Positions 43,334-52,687 of a DNA stretch of 64,000 nt are shown here, in pieces. This stretch comes from Planctomycetota bacterium. Its GTDB lineage: Bacteria; Planctomycetota; Phycisphaerae; Phycisphaerales; UBA1924. The notes under the pieces were generated by a model. It worked only from the letters and a program-made list of their open reading frames with translations. It had not been told where the DNA came from and did no database searches. Position 1 is the first letter of the stretch. Each line of letters begins with the position of its first letter. The translations under genes and the position numbers were made by a program. The stretch is taken from contig JAGWZK010000005.1 of NCBI GenBank assembly GCA_018968885.1, forward strand, positions 113,005 through 177,004, read 5' to 3'.

Positions 43334-43381
43334 CCAGACGCTGCGCGTCTGGCAACCAACAGGAGTCCATTTCATGGACTC
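43334..43381. repeat. Two palindromes between the SIR2-like gene and eno
   Basis: CCAGACGC/GCGTCTGG (43334-43352, 3-base loop) and GAGTCCAT/ATGGACTC (43363-43381, 3-base loop) are both perfect 8-bp stems. They lie downstream of eno on the minus strand, 15-62 bases after its stop, without a T-run. Confidence 0.65.
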
Positions 43382-43395
43382 AAGGCAGATACCCC

Positions 43396-44751
<1,356 letters not shown>

Positions 44752-44847
44752 TCAGGATGTCACAGTGGGGTGTGGCACGACTCTGACACCAAGTCCAAGA
44801 GTAGTTCGCTTCTGGTGCGGTTTGCGATTGTCGGATACACTTTGACC

Positions 44848-45543
44848 ATGCCCGGTAGCACAGATTTTTCGCTTGCGATGGCCAACCTGACGAGCGATGT
44901 GGTGGCTCAGGGGTCGCGCGTGCAGCGACAATTAGAATTGTCGTTTGATGCCCTGTTTTCACGAGACAGGGTCAAGGCGGCGGAAGCGGCCAAACTGGAT
45001 GACGAGATCGACCGCATCGATGTGGAGATCGAACGCTCGGCGGTGGCGCTCTTGACGGAGATGGCAAGCAGCCCGACACCTGTGACGCAGGAAGAGATCC
45101 GCTGGATTCTGACCTTGGTCAAGGTCAACAACGAATTGGAGCGGATCGCGGATGTCGGTGTCGAGGTGACGGAGTTTGTCGACCCGGCGGTGACCACGGC
45201 GTTTCCGGATACGTTCCGCATCATGGCCAACAGCGTGATCGGCATTCTCCGCGATGTGAATGCGAGCTTCAGCAAGAAAGACCCGCGCTTGGCCAAATTG
45301 GTGCTGCAGAGCCAGCACGCGGTGAACCGCTTCAAGATTCAGGTCGTCAAAGACGCCGAGGCCAAGATCGCGGCAGGGGCGATGAGCGTCGATTTTGGCT
45401 TCACTGTGCATGAGATCGCCTCGCTCTGCGAGACCATTGCAGACCATTGCACCAATGTCAGCGAGCAGATCATTTATGCCCAGACCGGCGCGATCGTGCG
45501 GCACATGGAATCGTGCTGGGTCGAAGTCGGCGAGAAAAAGTAG
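44848..45543 (+). CDS. phoU: PhoU family phosphate regulator
   Basis: A 231-residue all-helical protein (ATG 44848) with two PhoU repeats. Metal-cluster motifs are seen in KVNNELERIADVGVEVTEF (first repeat) and EIASLCETIADHCTNVSEQI (second). PhoU links the PstSCAB phosphate transporter and the PhoR kinase. No pst or phoBR genes are near, so this may be a stand-alone member, such as one working with a Na/Pi transporter elsewhere. A short ACTTTGA-type heptad repeat follows the stop. Confidence 0.85.
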   Translation: MPGSTDFSLAMANLTSDVVAQGSRVQRQLELSFDALFSRDRVKAAEAAKLDDEIDRIDVEIERSAVALLTEMASSPTPVTQEEIRWILTLVKVNNELERIADVGVEVTEFVDPAVTTAFPDTFRIMANSVIGILRDVNASFSKKDPRLAKLVLQSQHAVNRFKIQVVKDAEAKIAAGAMSVDFGFTVHEIASLCETIADHCTNVSEQIIYAQTGAIVRHMESCWVEVGEKK

Positions 45544-45564
45544 AAAGTCAAAAGTTCAAAGTGG
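45544..45564. repeat. Period-7 short repeat (ACTTTCA family, inverted)
   Basis: Three units AAAGTCA, AAAGTTC and AAAGTGG at 45544, 45551 and 45558 directly follow the phoU stop. In reverse complement they match the units at 57577-57608. Confidence 0.5.
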
Positions 45565-45576
45565 CGTGAAGTTGGT

Positions 45577-47268
45577 TCACTCGCCCAGATCATCCTCTTC
45601 GGGATAGTTCCAGATCACCACCGCCGAGCGGGCAAATTCGTCTCCCTTGTGGCGAAGCGAGGGATCAAAGAGTCCCAGCACCGCAACAGGCGGCAGGCCC
45701 CACTTGATGGCATTGCGAATGAGCGCGGCAGAGAAGGGAAGATCCGGATCTTCGCGATTGGTGATGCTCACGACTTCGCAGCCGGTGAGGAGCTTGCCCA
45801 ATGAGCGACCCGTCAACGCCTCACCCACAGTACCAGCGACAAAACCGAATCCGGCGATGCAGGCAACCGAAATGACGGCCTGATCGGAAAGCCACGTGGA
45901 GAGAGCGAAAAGGTCGTCAAACTGCACGCCCGCGAGACGAGAACCGACGATGATCGCCGCCGCCAGGTCGATCAGCCCGGCGATGAAGCGTCTTGTCGGT
46001 TCAGCCAGCGAGGCATGCTCTGGAAGTGAAATGGCTTCGGGGGACTTGTTGGGGCGAATGACGACGAACAGCACCATCGACATGAGTGCGATGAGGATCG
46101 CAACGACCACGCGGAAATCGCCACCAGTGATGGGATTGGGATTGCGCGTCGGTCCGGTGTACCAGTTGCGTCCTGAAAGGATGGAATACTCAGAAATGGT
46201 GTGAGTTGGTGTCACAGAGTGCGACGAGGTCTTGGTCTTTGCTTCGATGGGAGGCGAAAGCACGACGATGCGCGAAGCGTCGGCAATCGGCACTGTACTG
46301 AAACCACTGCCGATGCCTTCCAATTGAGCGATCGTTGTCTGACCTCTTTCATCCAGGCGAATCAACCTTGCAGGTTGTTGACCGTGCGCAGGAATCGAGG
46401 CGATCACCACGTTGCCTGTGGATGAGGCAACAAATGAAATGAGGTCGGGGGATGCCGATTCCGCCCACGGCGTGCTCAACACCTTGCTCCACTCTGCGGT
46501 GGATTTCAGCGTAATCTTCTCTGGGGCGGATGTGAGTGTGGGCACCGAATCACCGGTCGGCTCTGCAGGCGAAGAGATGGCCTCCGTCGTGATTCTGGCT
46601 TGCCAGATCTCAAGTGTTAAGCCGACCTTCATGCCCACGGTCGCTGTCCCATCCGCCGCGTGAATGAGCCGTGGTGCATTCGTTTCTGAGGTCACAAACG
46701 TCGTCGGAAGTGCAGGAGTGACATCACCCCACACGCCCTGCCGGTACAGGTGCAGCGAGATCGCCTTATTCGTCGCCGCGTCGCGGCTTTGCGTCAGCGC
46801 CAGCAGGCCGGACTGTGTCCCCATCATACTCAGCACCGCAGATCGCGTGACCGGAATCGCGGCTCTGGCTTCCAATCTGCCCGTGGGAACGTAATTCCAC
46901 AACTCGCCCATGCTGGTGCGCACCGCGGTGACTGCCATCAACGGAATCGGCGCATCCGCTTTGGTGGGTTCAAAGGTCAAATAGGCTGTCGAACCAAGTG
47001 AAGCGATGGAGGTGGGGGCGGCTTTCAGGCGCACCACGCCGCGCGCTGCGCCATCGGGCGATGCCCGCATCGGCGAAAGACCGGGGGTGGGGCGGCGCGG
47101 TGGAACATGAATCACCACGAAGTCGCGTTCATCCGGGTCGCGGCTGATCGTCCAGCCATGCACCGGCTCATTGGCGTTGCCAGCGAACCCAGCTCCCACC
47201 TGCTCACCAGTCGCATGCGCGGTGAGAGACCCGATCAGCACCAGGATCAACAGAACGAAGCGGCTCAT
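45577..47268 (-). CDS. RDD-domain membrane protein with large exported N-terminal domain
   Basis: A 563-residue protein. A signal peptide (LLILVLIGSLTAHA) precedes about 350 residues of beta-rich exported domain with propeller-like repeats. After a helix (VVVAILIALMSMVLFVVI) the last 170 residues form an RDD domain: PTRRFIAGLIDLAAAIIVGS, GRSLGKLLTGCEVV and AALIRNAIKWGLPPVAVLGL. RDD proteins are integral membrane proteins of mostly unknown function. Fusion to a long periplasmic sensor-like domain is noteworthy. Its ATG overlaps the upstream lipoprotein stop (ATGA). Confidence 0.78.
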   Translation of the reverse strand: MSRFVLLILVLIGSLTAHATGEQVGAGFAGNANEPVHGWTISRDPDERDFVVIHVPPRRPTPGLSPMRASPDGAARGVVRLKAAPTSIASLGSTAYLTFEPTKADAPIPLMAVTAVRTSMGELWNYVPTGRLEARAAIPVTRSAVLSMMGTQSGLLALTQSRDAATNKAISLHLYRQGVWGDVTPALPTTFVTSETNAPRLIHAADGTATVGMKVGLTLEIWQARITTEAISSPAEPTGDSVPTLTSAPEKITLKSTAEWSKVLSTPWAESASPDLISFVASSTGNVVIASIPAHGQQPARLIRLDERGQTTIAQLEGIGSGFSTVPIADASRIVVLSPPIEAKTKTSSHSVTPTHTISEYSILSGRNWYTGPTRNPNPITGGDFRVVVAILIALMSMVLFVVIRPNKSPEAISLPEHASLAEPTRRFIAGLIDLAAAIIVGSRLAGVQFDDLFALSTWLSDQAVISVACIAGFGFVAGTVGEALTGRSLGKLLTGCEVVSITNREDPDLPFSAALIRNAIKWGLPPVAVLGLFDPSLRHKGDEFARSAVVIWNYPEEDDLGE

Positions 47269-48242
47269 CGTGTCGCACCACCGGTTGGCTGCGCGGTTGC
47301 CGGCTTTGCCAGCGGCTGGTCCACATCGATGTTCCGCTCAATGCGATAGGCCTTCAGCAGTCGATCCAGTTCGTATGGTGCGTTCCCTGCCTTTGCGCCG
47401 CGATTTTGCATGTCGTTCAAGTTGAGTTTGAGCGTCGTGGCCTTGGCAGGCAGCCGCACTTCGATCTTAGCCGGGTGACGCGACAGAGCATTCGGGGGCC
47501 CGCTCCCTTCCACGACATTGAATTGATCAAACCGAGCATCGATCAACTCTTGCCCCGTCTTATCAAACAACCGGATCCGTCCCGGCCACATCGTCGGTGT
47601 CTCGATCCACCATTCCCGCGTCAAACCGCCAGCAAGTGGCTCGCGAAAAACCATCCAGGCCCCGCGCGCAGACCATGCCGTCTTGATCTCCGCATTGGTG
47701 GCTCGCACCGGAGCGATACCCAAGGCATCGATCAACTCCAGGGGCAGCACCGCCAGCCCGAATCGGTGCACTTTGTCCTGTGTCGCCTTGGCGTGCTCGC
47801 CCACAATGGCAGTCCGCGGCGAGTTCTTGACATCAATCCACCAGTACTTCTGGTCATTGCTGCCAAAGCCGAAATAGAACTCACCCACCTTGGAAATCAG
47901 CAGAGAGAACTTTCGCGGCAGGATGTACTGCAGGTTGGCCTCGGCTTCTTCGCGTTGAACTTCGCCTTCATCGTCGGTGTACGTCAGCGAAAGCTCAGCA
48001 CGCGCCCACAGCCGATCCAATCCCTTGACTCGCGCATTGTGTGCCGCCGCAAACGCGGCATACGTCGGCGCGGGACCATCGCGCGTCACCGCAGGCGCAT
48101 CAAAGGCATCGGTCTGTGTCGTCTGCGTGGCGCACCCGCCGGAAAGCACCACACACAACATGCACGCAAGGGCAAGAACGCACCGCTGGGCAAATGTCAT
48201 GCGCTGGGCCGTTGTGCTCGTCATCACGATGCTCATGGTCAT
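47265..48242 (-). CDS. LolA/LolB-fold-like lipoprotein
   Basis: A lipoprotein of about 325 residues; ATG 48242 is tentative, with in-frame ATGs at 48236, 48224 and 48200. The signal peptide (FAQRCVLALACMLCVVLSGG) ends in the lipobox LSGGC. The mature part is beta-rich, WARAELSLTYTDDEGEVQRE, LQYILPRKFSLLISKVGEFY and WWIDVKNSPRTAIVGEHA, resembling the half-barrel of LolA/LolB-type lipoprotein carriers. This is a fold-level impression only. It is coupled to the RDD gene by ATGA, so the two products probably act together at the envelope. Confidence 0.65.
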   Translation of the reverse strand: MTMSIVMTSTTAQRMTFAQRCVLALACMLCVVLSGGCATQTTQTDAFDAPAVTRDGPAPTYAAFAAAHNARVKGLDRLWARAELSLTYTDDEGEVQREEAEANLQYILPRKFSLLISKVGEFYFGFGSNDQKYWWIDVKNSPRTAIVGEHAKATQDKVHRFGLAVLPLELIDALGIAPVRATNAEIKTAWSARGAWMVFREPLAGGLTREWWIETPTMWPGRIRLFDKTGQELIDARFDQFNVVEGSGPPNALSRHPAKIEVRLPAKATTLKLNLNDMQNRGAKAGNAPYELDRLLKAYRIERNIDVDQPLAKPATAQPTGGATR

Positions 48243-48329
48243 TGATCCAACGGTATCACCCGCCACGAGCACGTGAGGCGTGCTCCTGAAACCGAGTCTT
48301 GATATCGCTGGGGCCAAATCAGGCAAATC

Positions 48330-48881
48330 TCACCGCGAACCAGTCGTGACCGTCTTGGCGACCGGTTTGACCTCAAGGTTCATGATCGCGCCCAGTTGCT
48401 CAATCGCCGAGCTGATCGCTTCCGGCGCCGATCCGGGGTCAACCACTTCCAAGGGCGGCAGCGAGGTATCAGTCCCCACCTCGCGCACCAGCATGACCCC
48501 CGTCCGCTGCCCTTCATAACGCAGGACCTTCTTCCGAATCAACAGCAATGACAGCAGGAACCGAAACGCCTGCCTTTTCACATCGCCCGCATCCGAAAGT
48601 TGCTCAAAAAGGTCAAGCAACTCTTCATCGCCAAGTGCCAGTTGCTGCTTCTTGGCATCCGGCGTGGGCATCGTTGCTCGCCACGATGCAAATAGATACA
48701 ACGGCGGATGGGGGCGCTCTCCGGCATCCCAAGCCGCCACCGTGTAATCGACCCGTTCCAGCTCTTCGGCACCCTGACGCTCCACCAGCGTGGCGATGTA
48801 CCTCTCCCCCGGGCCGATCGGTTGGCCCGAGTGTGCACACGCCCCCGTGGGCCGCGAAATGGTGAACGAGGCATTCGACAT
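48330..48881 (-). CDS. Conserved cytoplasmic hypothetical protein
   Basis: A 183-residue protein with no signal or membrane segment. The N-terminus SNASFTISRPTGACAHSGQP and PIGPGERYIATLVERQG looks like a small metal-binding or treble-clef beginning (Cys, His), and the central LALGDEELLDLFEQL segment is followed by FRFLLSLLLIRKKVLRYEGQ. The function is unknown. It lies between the zinc-ribbon gene and the LolA/B-like lipoprotein gene on the same strand and probably shares their operon. Confidence 0.7.
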   Translation of the reverse strand: MSNASFTISRPTGACAHSGQPIGPGERYIATLVERQGAEELERVDYTVAAWDAGERPHPPLYLFASWRATMPTPDAKKQQLALGDEELLDLFEQLSDAGDVKRQAFRFLLSLLLIRKKVLRYEGQRTGVMLVREVGTDTSLPPLEVVDPGSAPEAISSAIEQLGAIMNLEVKPVAKTVTTGSR

Positions 48882-48921
48882 CCGCGGTCAGTGTAACGTC
48901 AAGCGCACGCCCTGTCGGGAT

Positions 48922-49179
48922 TCAGCGGCACGTCAGGCGAAAAAAACGCTGATCCGTTCCCTGGGAACCGACAAGGAAACTCTTGGTGTTACCGCACGAT
49001 GGGCAGCGGGCCAGATACCGATTCACATCCGGGGCTCGACGCACACGCACATACTGGTTCGCACACGCAAAGTACACGCGCAGATACGGATTGGCCTGAA
49101 TCAGCCGCGCGGCAACCGGGCCAACGTCCGTCTCGCCCAAACCCCCAGTTTCCGTGATGTCCAGCCGCCCCTCTGGCAT
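48922..49179 (-). CDS. Small zinc-ribbon-type protein
   Basis: An 85-residue protein from ATG 49179. The C-terminal half, YLRVYFACANQYVRVRR and ARCPSCGNTKSFLVGSQG, ends in FFRLTCR. Spaced Cys residues (C-x2-C plus a terminal C and an upstream C) suggest a zinc ribbon. The N-terminal third is less convincing. It is divergent to lpxI (56 bases) and 40 bases upstream of the next minus-strand gene, so it probably heads the envelope cluster 48881-45577. Confidence 0.55.
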   Translation of the reverse strand: MPEGRLDITETGGLGETDVGPVAARLIQANPYLRVYFACANQYVRVRRAPDVNRYLARCPSCGNTKSFLVGSQGTDQRFFRLTCR

Positions 49180-49235
49180 GGAGTGTCTATCGGCAGGTTG
49201 CGGCTCGGGAATTGGAGAATACGATCTCCTTCCAA

Positions 49236-50135
49236 ATGAGTCCCGCCGCGACAACCGGGGTTTTGACCATCCTGGCCGATCCACCTCCGCCGCCCACCCC
49301 CATCGGGCTGATCGCCGGTGGTGGGCAGCTTCCGGTGATCATCGCGCGCTCGCTGAAGCAGGCAGGCCACGTGGTGCACTGCCTAGGGCTCAGTGGTCAG
49401 TGGGAGCCCGAACTCCCATCCCTCTGCGATTCGTTTCGCGAAGTCGGCGTGCTCAAAATCGGTTCCTGGGGCCGTGTCCTTTCCAAGATCGGCGTGCGTC
49501 ATGCCATCATGGTCGGCAAGATCGACAAGGCCAAGCTGATGTACGACCCGCTGCGCTTGGTCAAGAACCTGCCCGATGCCGCCGCCATCGCCGGTTGGTA
49601 TCGCCATCTGCGGCACGACCGTCGCTCACACGCCCTGCTCAGCGCCATCGCTGAGGAATTGGATCGGTCTGGTGTCGCCCTGATCGATTCCACCGCGCCC
49701 ATCGATGATGAGCTCTCCACTCCTGGCGTGATGACCACTCGCCAGCCAACACCTTCACAGATTGCCGACTATGAGTTCGCCTGGCCCATGCTCATGCAGG
49801 TCATGCGGCTGGATATCGGTCAGGCCGTCGCAGTGCGCGAGCGTGACATCATCGCCGTCGAAGCCGTCGAAGGCACCGATCGCATGATCCAGCGCGCTGG
49901 CCAGCTCTGCAAGGTCAAGGGCTGGACACTCTGCAAAGGTGCACGCCCCGGCCACGACCGCCGCAGCGATGTGCCCACCATTGGCGTCCGCACGATTGAG
50001 AATCTTCACGCCGCCGGCGCCGGCTGTCTCGCGCTTGCCGCTGGCGATTGCATCATGATCGAGAAGCGCCGCGTGCTGGAGGCGTCGGATCGCCTCGGTA
50101 TTTCGATCGTGGGCATCCCCACGGCATTTTCATGA
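49236..50135 (+). CDS. lpxI: UDP-2,3-diacylglucosamine pyrophosphatase LpxI
   Basis: A 299-residue enzyme that hydrolyses UDP-2,3-diacylglucosamine to lipid X and UMP in lipid A synthesis, the functional replacement for LpxH in many bacteria. The N-terminal IGLIAGGGQLPVIIARSLKQ is typical, followed by KIGSWGRVLSKIGVRHAIMV, GKIDKAKLMYDPLRL and the C-terminal VGVRTIENLHAAGAG-like region (PTIGVRTIENLHAAGAGCLA), AGDCIMIEKRRVLEASDRLG and ISIVGI. A TTG at 49212 is an alternative start. No other lpx gene is adjacent. Confidence 0.9.
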   Translation: MSPAATTGVLTILADPPPPPTPIGLIAGGGQLPVIIARSLKQAGHVVHCLGLSGQWEPELPSLCDSFREVGVLKIGSWGRVLSKIGVRHAIMVGKIDKAKLMYDPLRLVKNLPDAAAIAGWYRHLRHDRRSHALLSAIAEELDRSGVALIDSTAPIDDELSTPGVMTTRQPTPSQIADYEFAWPMLMQVMRLDIGQAVAVRERDIIAVEAVEGTDRMIQRAGQLCKVKGWTLCKGARPGHDRRSDVPTIGVRTIENLHAAGAGCLALAAGDCIMIEKRRVLEASDRLGISIVGIPTAFS

Positions 50136-50181
50136 ATCCAGAGCGAATCCGGCAGATTCGCCATGCCGATACAATTGGTGC

Positions 50182-50409
50182 ATGGCAGACCGCCACGTTC
50201 AACTCGATAAGGAAGCCATCGCGCGGCTCGAATCCGACCGCGCCCCCGGCGAATCACTCAGCGACACCGTCAAACGCGTGGTGAAACCGAGCTTTGATGT
50301 CGATGCGTGGCTGCGCAAGCTGAAGGAGAATCCAGCGAGCCCTGCCATGATTCGTGCCCTTGAGGAACAAGTGAACGGTCGGCTGAAGTGTTCGCGAAAG
50401 CGGAGGTGA
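50182..50409 (+). CDS. vapB: VapB-like antitoxin
   Basis: A 75-residue protein with a small N-terminal DNA-binding-type segment (HVQLDKEAIARLESDRAPGE, SLSDTVKRVV) and a basic C-terminal tail suited to toxin binding. It is followed four bases later by a PIN-domain gene with its own GGAGG site, located at the end of this gene. The pairing defines a VapBC toxin-antitoxin locus. The antitoxin is intact while its toxin is interrupted. Confidence 0.75.
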   Translation: MADRHVQLDKEAIARLESDRAPGESLSDTVKRVVKPSFDVDAWLRKLKENPASPAMIRALEEQVNGRLKCSRKRR

Positions 50410-50413
50410 TCCT

Positions 50414-50824
50414 GTGCCCTGTTTGGACACCTCAGTCGTCGACTTGATGAGGGGACCTCGGAATCCACGATTCCGAGCCGCTTCAACAACAGTTCGAGAG
50501 GTCGTTCTCTCCGGTCAAAAACTTCACTTGTCGCGAGTGTCACAGGCAGAGCTTTTTGCTGGAGCGTTCAGGACATCACGAGTAGATGCTGAGCTGGAAA
50601 AAGTTCAGCGTGCGTTGCTTCATCTGAATATCTTGGAGTTAACGGCATAAATAGCAGAGGAGTTTGGGCGAATCACGGCAGAGCTTTCCAATCGTGGCGA
50701 CCGTATCGGCGATATTGATGCTTTGATCGCGGCTACCTGTGTTTCCCACCGCCAACCCATCCTGACCGCCAACCCGCGCCATTTCCGCAAAGTCCAAGGT
50801 CTCGAAGTCCTCACCTATCTGTGA
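50414..50824 (+). pseudogene. vapC: VapC PIN-domain toxin with in-frame ochre codon
   Basis: GTG 50414 (GGAGG upstream) opens a PIN domain: CLDTSVVDLMRGPR with the first catalytic Asp, LSRVSQAELFAGAF with the Glu. A TAA at 50648-50650 follows LELTA. The same frame then continues without further stop for 58 codons to 50824: IAEEFGRITAELSNRGDRI, GDIDALIAATCVSHRQPILT (third Asp), ANPRHFRKVQGLEVLTYL. The whole is a standard 136-codon VapC split by one nonsense codon. The truncated product would lack an essential acidic residue, so the toxin is probably dead. The end overlaps the next gene start (GTGA). Confidence 0.82.
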
Positions 50825-51429
50825 ATCCAACCCCTCCCCAATTCGTCTCTCGCGGCGGGCTCAAACTCCATCACGCCCTCGCTGAGTTCGCCATCGACGC
50901 GACTGGATTGGTGTGCGCGGATCTTGGCTGCTCCACCGGCGGCTTCACGGATTGTCTTCTTCAATCCGGCGCTGCAAAAGTTCACAGCGTCGATACCGCC
51001 TACGGCGAACTCGCGTGGAAACTCCGCAACGATCCGCGCGTCGTGGTGACCGAGCGCACCAACGCTCTTCACGCCGTGCCCCCTTCAGATGGTGTCGATC
51101 TCGTTGTCGTTGATCTTGGTTGGACCGTCCAGCGCCTCGTCATACCCGCCGCGCTCAAATGGCTTCGCCCTTCCGGACGCATCATCACGCTCATCAAGCC
51201 GCACTACGAAGCCAAGGAGTTCGGCATTGATCTCCCTCGCAAGGGCGTCCTCGATGAATCCATCGCCCTCGACATCACCAACCGTGTTATGGCTAGGATC
51301 GATGAATCCGCCCAGCACTGGGGGGTCACCATCCGCGGCCTCACCAAATCACCCATTCTCGGCGGCAAGGAAAAAGCCACCGGCAATCCTGAATGGCTTG
51401 CGCTCATCCAGAAAAAGCAATCCATCTGA
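50821..51429 (+). CDS. TlyA/FtsJ-like rRNA 2'-O-methyltransferase without S4 domain
   Basis: A 202-residue SAM-dependent methyltransferase beginning with GTG 50821. FVSRGGLKLHHALAEF and VCADLGCSTGGFTDCLLQSG (SAM-binding) are the TlyA/haemolysin A hallmarks, and VDTAYGELAWKLRNDPRVVV, VDLVVVDLGWTVQRL and LIKPHYEAKEFGI follow. Typical TlyA proteins carry an N-terminal S4 RNA-binding domain of about 60 residues, which is absent here. The likely reaction is ribose methylation of rRNA. It overlaps the end of the vapC frame by four bases. Confidence 0.78.
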   Translation: MNPTPPQFVSRGGLKLHHALAEFAIDATGLVCADLGCSTGGFTDCLLQSGAAKVHSVDTAYGELAWKLRNDPRVVVTERTNALHAVPPSDGVDLVVVDLGWTVQRLVIPAALKWLRPSGRIITLIKPHYEAKEFGIDLPRKGVLDESIALDITNRVMARIDESAQHWGVTIRGLTKSPILGGKEKATGNPEWLALIQKKQSI

Positions 51430-51483
51430 ATTCGCTTCAATATCAGCTTGCCGGTGTCGAGGAAGTTGATTGCGTCGCATCTT

Positions 51484-51578
51484 CATGCCGCAGGCATGGG
51501 GGTGAATAGCCAGTGGTAGCCGCGTAGCGGCACCACTGGGTTGAATCCCATAGATCATCCAGCACCGCGTCGCGGTGC
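51484..51578. repeat. Cluster of three extragenic palindromes
   Basis: CATGCC/GGCATG (51484-51498), a 30-base compound palindrome CCAGTGGT..ACCACTGG with inner CCGC/GCGG (51510-51539), and GCACCGC/GCGGTGC (51562-51578). It fills the gap between the convergent methyltransferase and obg genes. The stems are not followed by T-runs, which resembles REP/BIME-type elements. Confidence 0.7.
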
Positions 51579-51631
51579 GGGTACGTGAGTCCCCTTACGA
51601 ATGCTCGATCTCACGCGAATCGAACTTCACT

Positions 51632-52684
51632 TCACTCTTCAACCGGCGCGGGCTTCCATCCCTCGATGTGCTCACCCTTGGGGTTCAAGAGCTGCCACAC
51701 CTTCACCTTCAGTTCTTCCAGTCCCTCGCGCGTCGCGCCGCTGATCAGCAGCACATCCTTCCGAACATCCAGTTCCAGCTTGTCGCACAGCTTCTTCACC
51801 AGCTTCTTGCGTTCCTTCTCATCCGGCACCTGGTCCAGTTTGTTGAAGACCACCAGTTCCGGCTTCGCCGCCAGTTCCTTGGAATACGCCTCAAGCTCTT
51901 CACGAATCACGCGATAGCTCTTCGCCGGGTCGGTTCCATCCGGTGGCGCCACATCCAAAAGGTGCACGATCACCCGCGTCCGCTCAATGTGCCGCAGAAA
52001 CTCATGTCCCAGTCCCGCGCCATCGCTCGCACCCTCGATCAAACCGGGAATATCCGCGATCACAAACCGCCGCGAGGGATCGATCGCGGCAATCCCCAAC
52101 TGGGGCGTCAGCGTCGTGAATGGATAGTTGCCGATCTTCGGTGTCGCCCGCGTCATCGCCGCCAGCAGCGTGCTCTTGCCCGCATTCGGCTTACCCACCA
52201 ATCCCACATCCGCGATCAGTTTCAGTTCCAGCCGCACCTGCCGCTCTTCACCAGGGTGTCCCGGCTCCGCCTCGTGCGGAGCGCGATTGATCGACGTCTT
52301 GAAGTGCTCGTTGCCAAACCCGCCGCGTCCACCCTTGCACACGATCACGCGATCACGCGGGCCAAGATCAAAGATCAGTTCCCCCGTCGCCTCGTCATAC
52401 ACCTGCGTTCCCGGTGGCACCTTGATGACTTCATCCATCGCATCCGAACCGGTGCACTGCTTGCCGCCGCCATTCTCACCATTCTGCGCACGAATGATCG
52501 TCTTGCCGCGGAAGTCGTACAGCGTCCCCATCCCCTCTTCCACCTGCAGAATCACATCGCCGCCCCGGCCACCATTGCCGCCGTTTGGTCCGCCCATATT
52601 GATCCGGGCCTCGCGGCGGAATGACACCGCCCCGTTGCCCCCGTCACCGGCTTTCAACTTCAGATTGGCGCGATCGACAAACAT
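51632..52684 (-). CDS. obg: Obg GTPase
   Basis: A 350-residue ribosome-associated GTPase. The Gly-rich Obg domain is at 1-155 (VSFRREARINMGGPNGGNGG, RGGDVILQVEEG). The G domain follows: G1 GLVGKPNAGKSTLL, G2 NYPFTTLTPQLG, G3 IADIPGLIEGAS, G4 FNKLDQV and G5 ISGATREGLEEL. It acts in 50S assembly and growth control. It has no long C-terminal OCT domain. The upstream neighbour on the same strand, three bases away, is prfB. Confidence 0.96.
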   Translation of the reverse strand: MFVDRANLKLKAGDGGNGAVSFRREARINMGGPNGGNGGRGGDVILQVEEGMGTLYDFRGKTIIRAQNGENGGGKQCTGSDAMDEVIKVPPGTQVYDEATGELIFDLGPRDRVIVCKGGRGGFGNEHFKTSINRAPHEAEPGHPGEERQVRLELKLIADVGLVGKPNAGKSTLLAAMTRATPKIGNYPFTTLTPQLGIAAIDPSRRFVIADIPGLIEGASDGAGLGHEFLRHIERTRVIVHLLDVAPPDGTDPAKSYRVIREELEAYSKELAAKPELVVFNKLDQVPDEKERKKLVKKLCDKLELDVRKDVLLISGATREGLEELKVKVWQLLNPKGEHIEGWKPAPVEE

Positions 52685-52687
52685 GAC

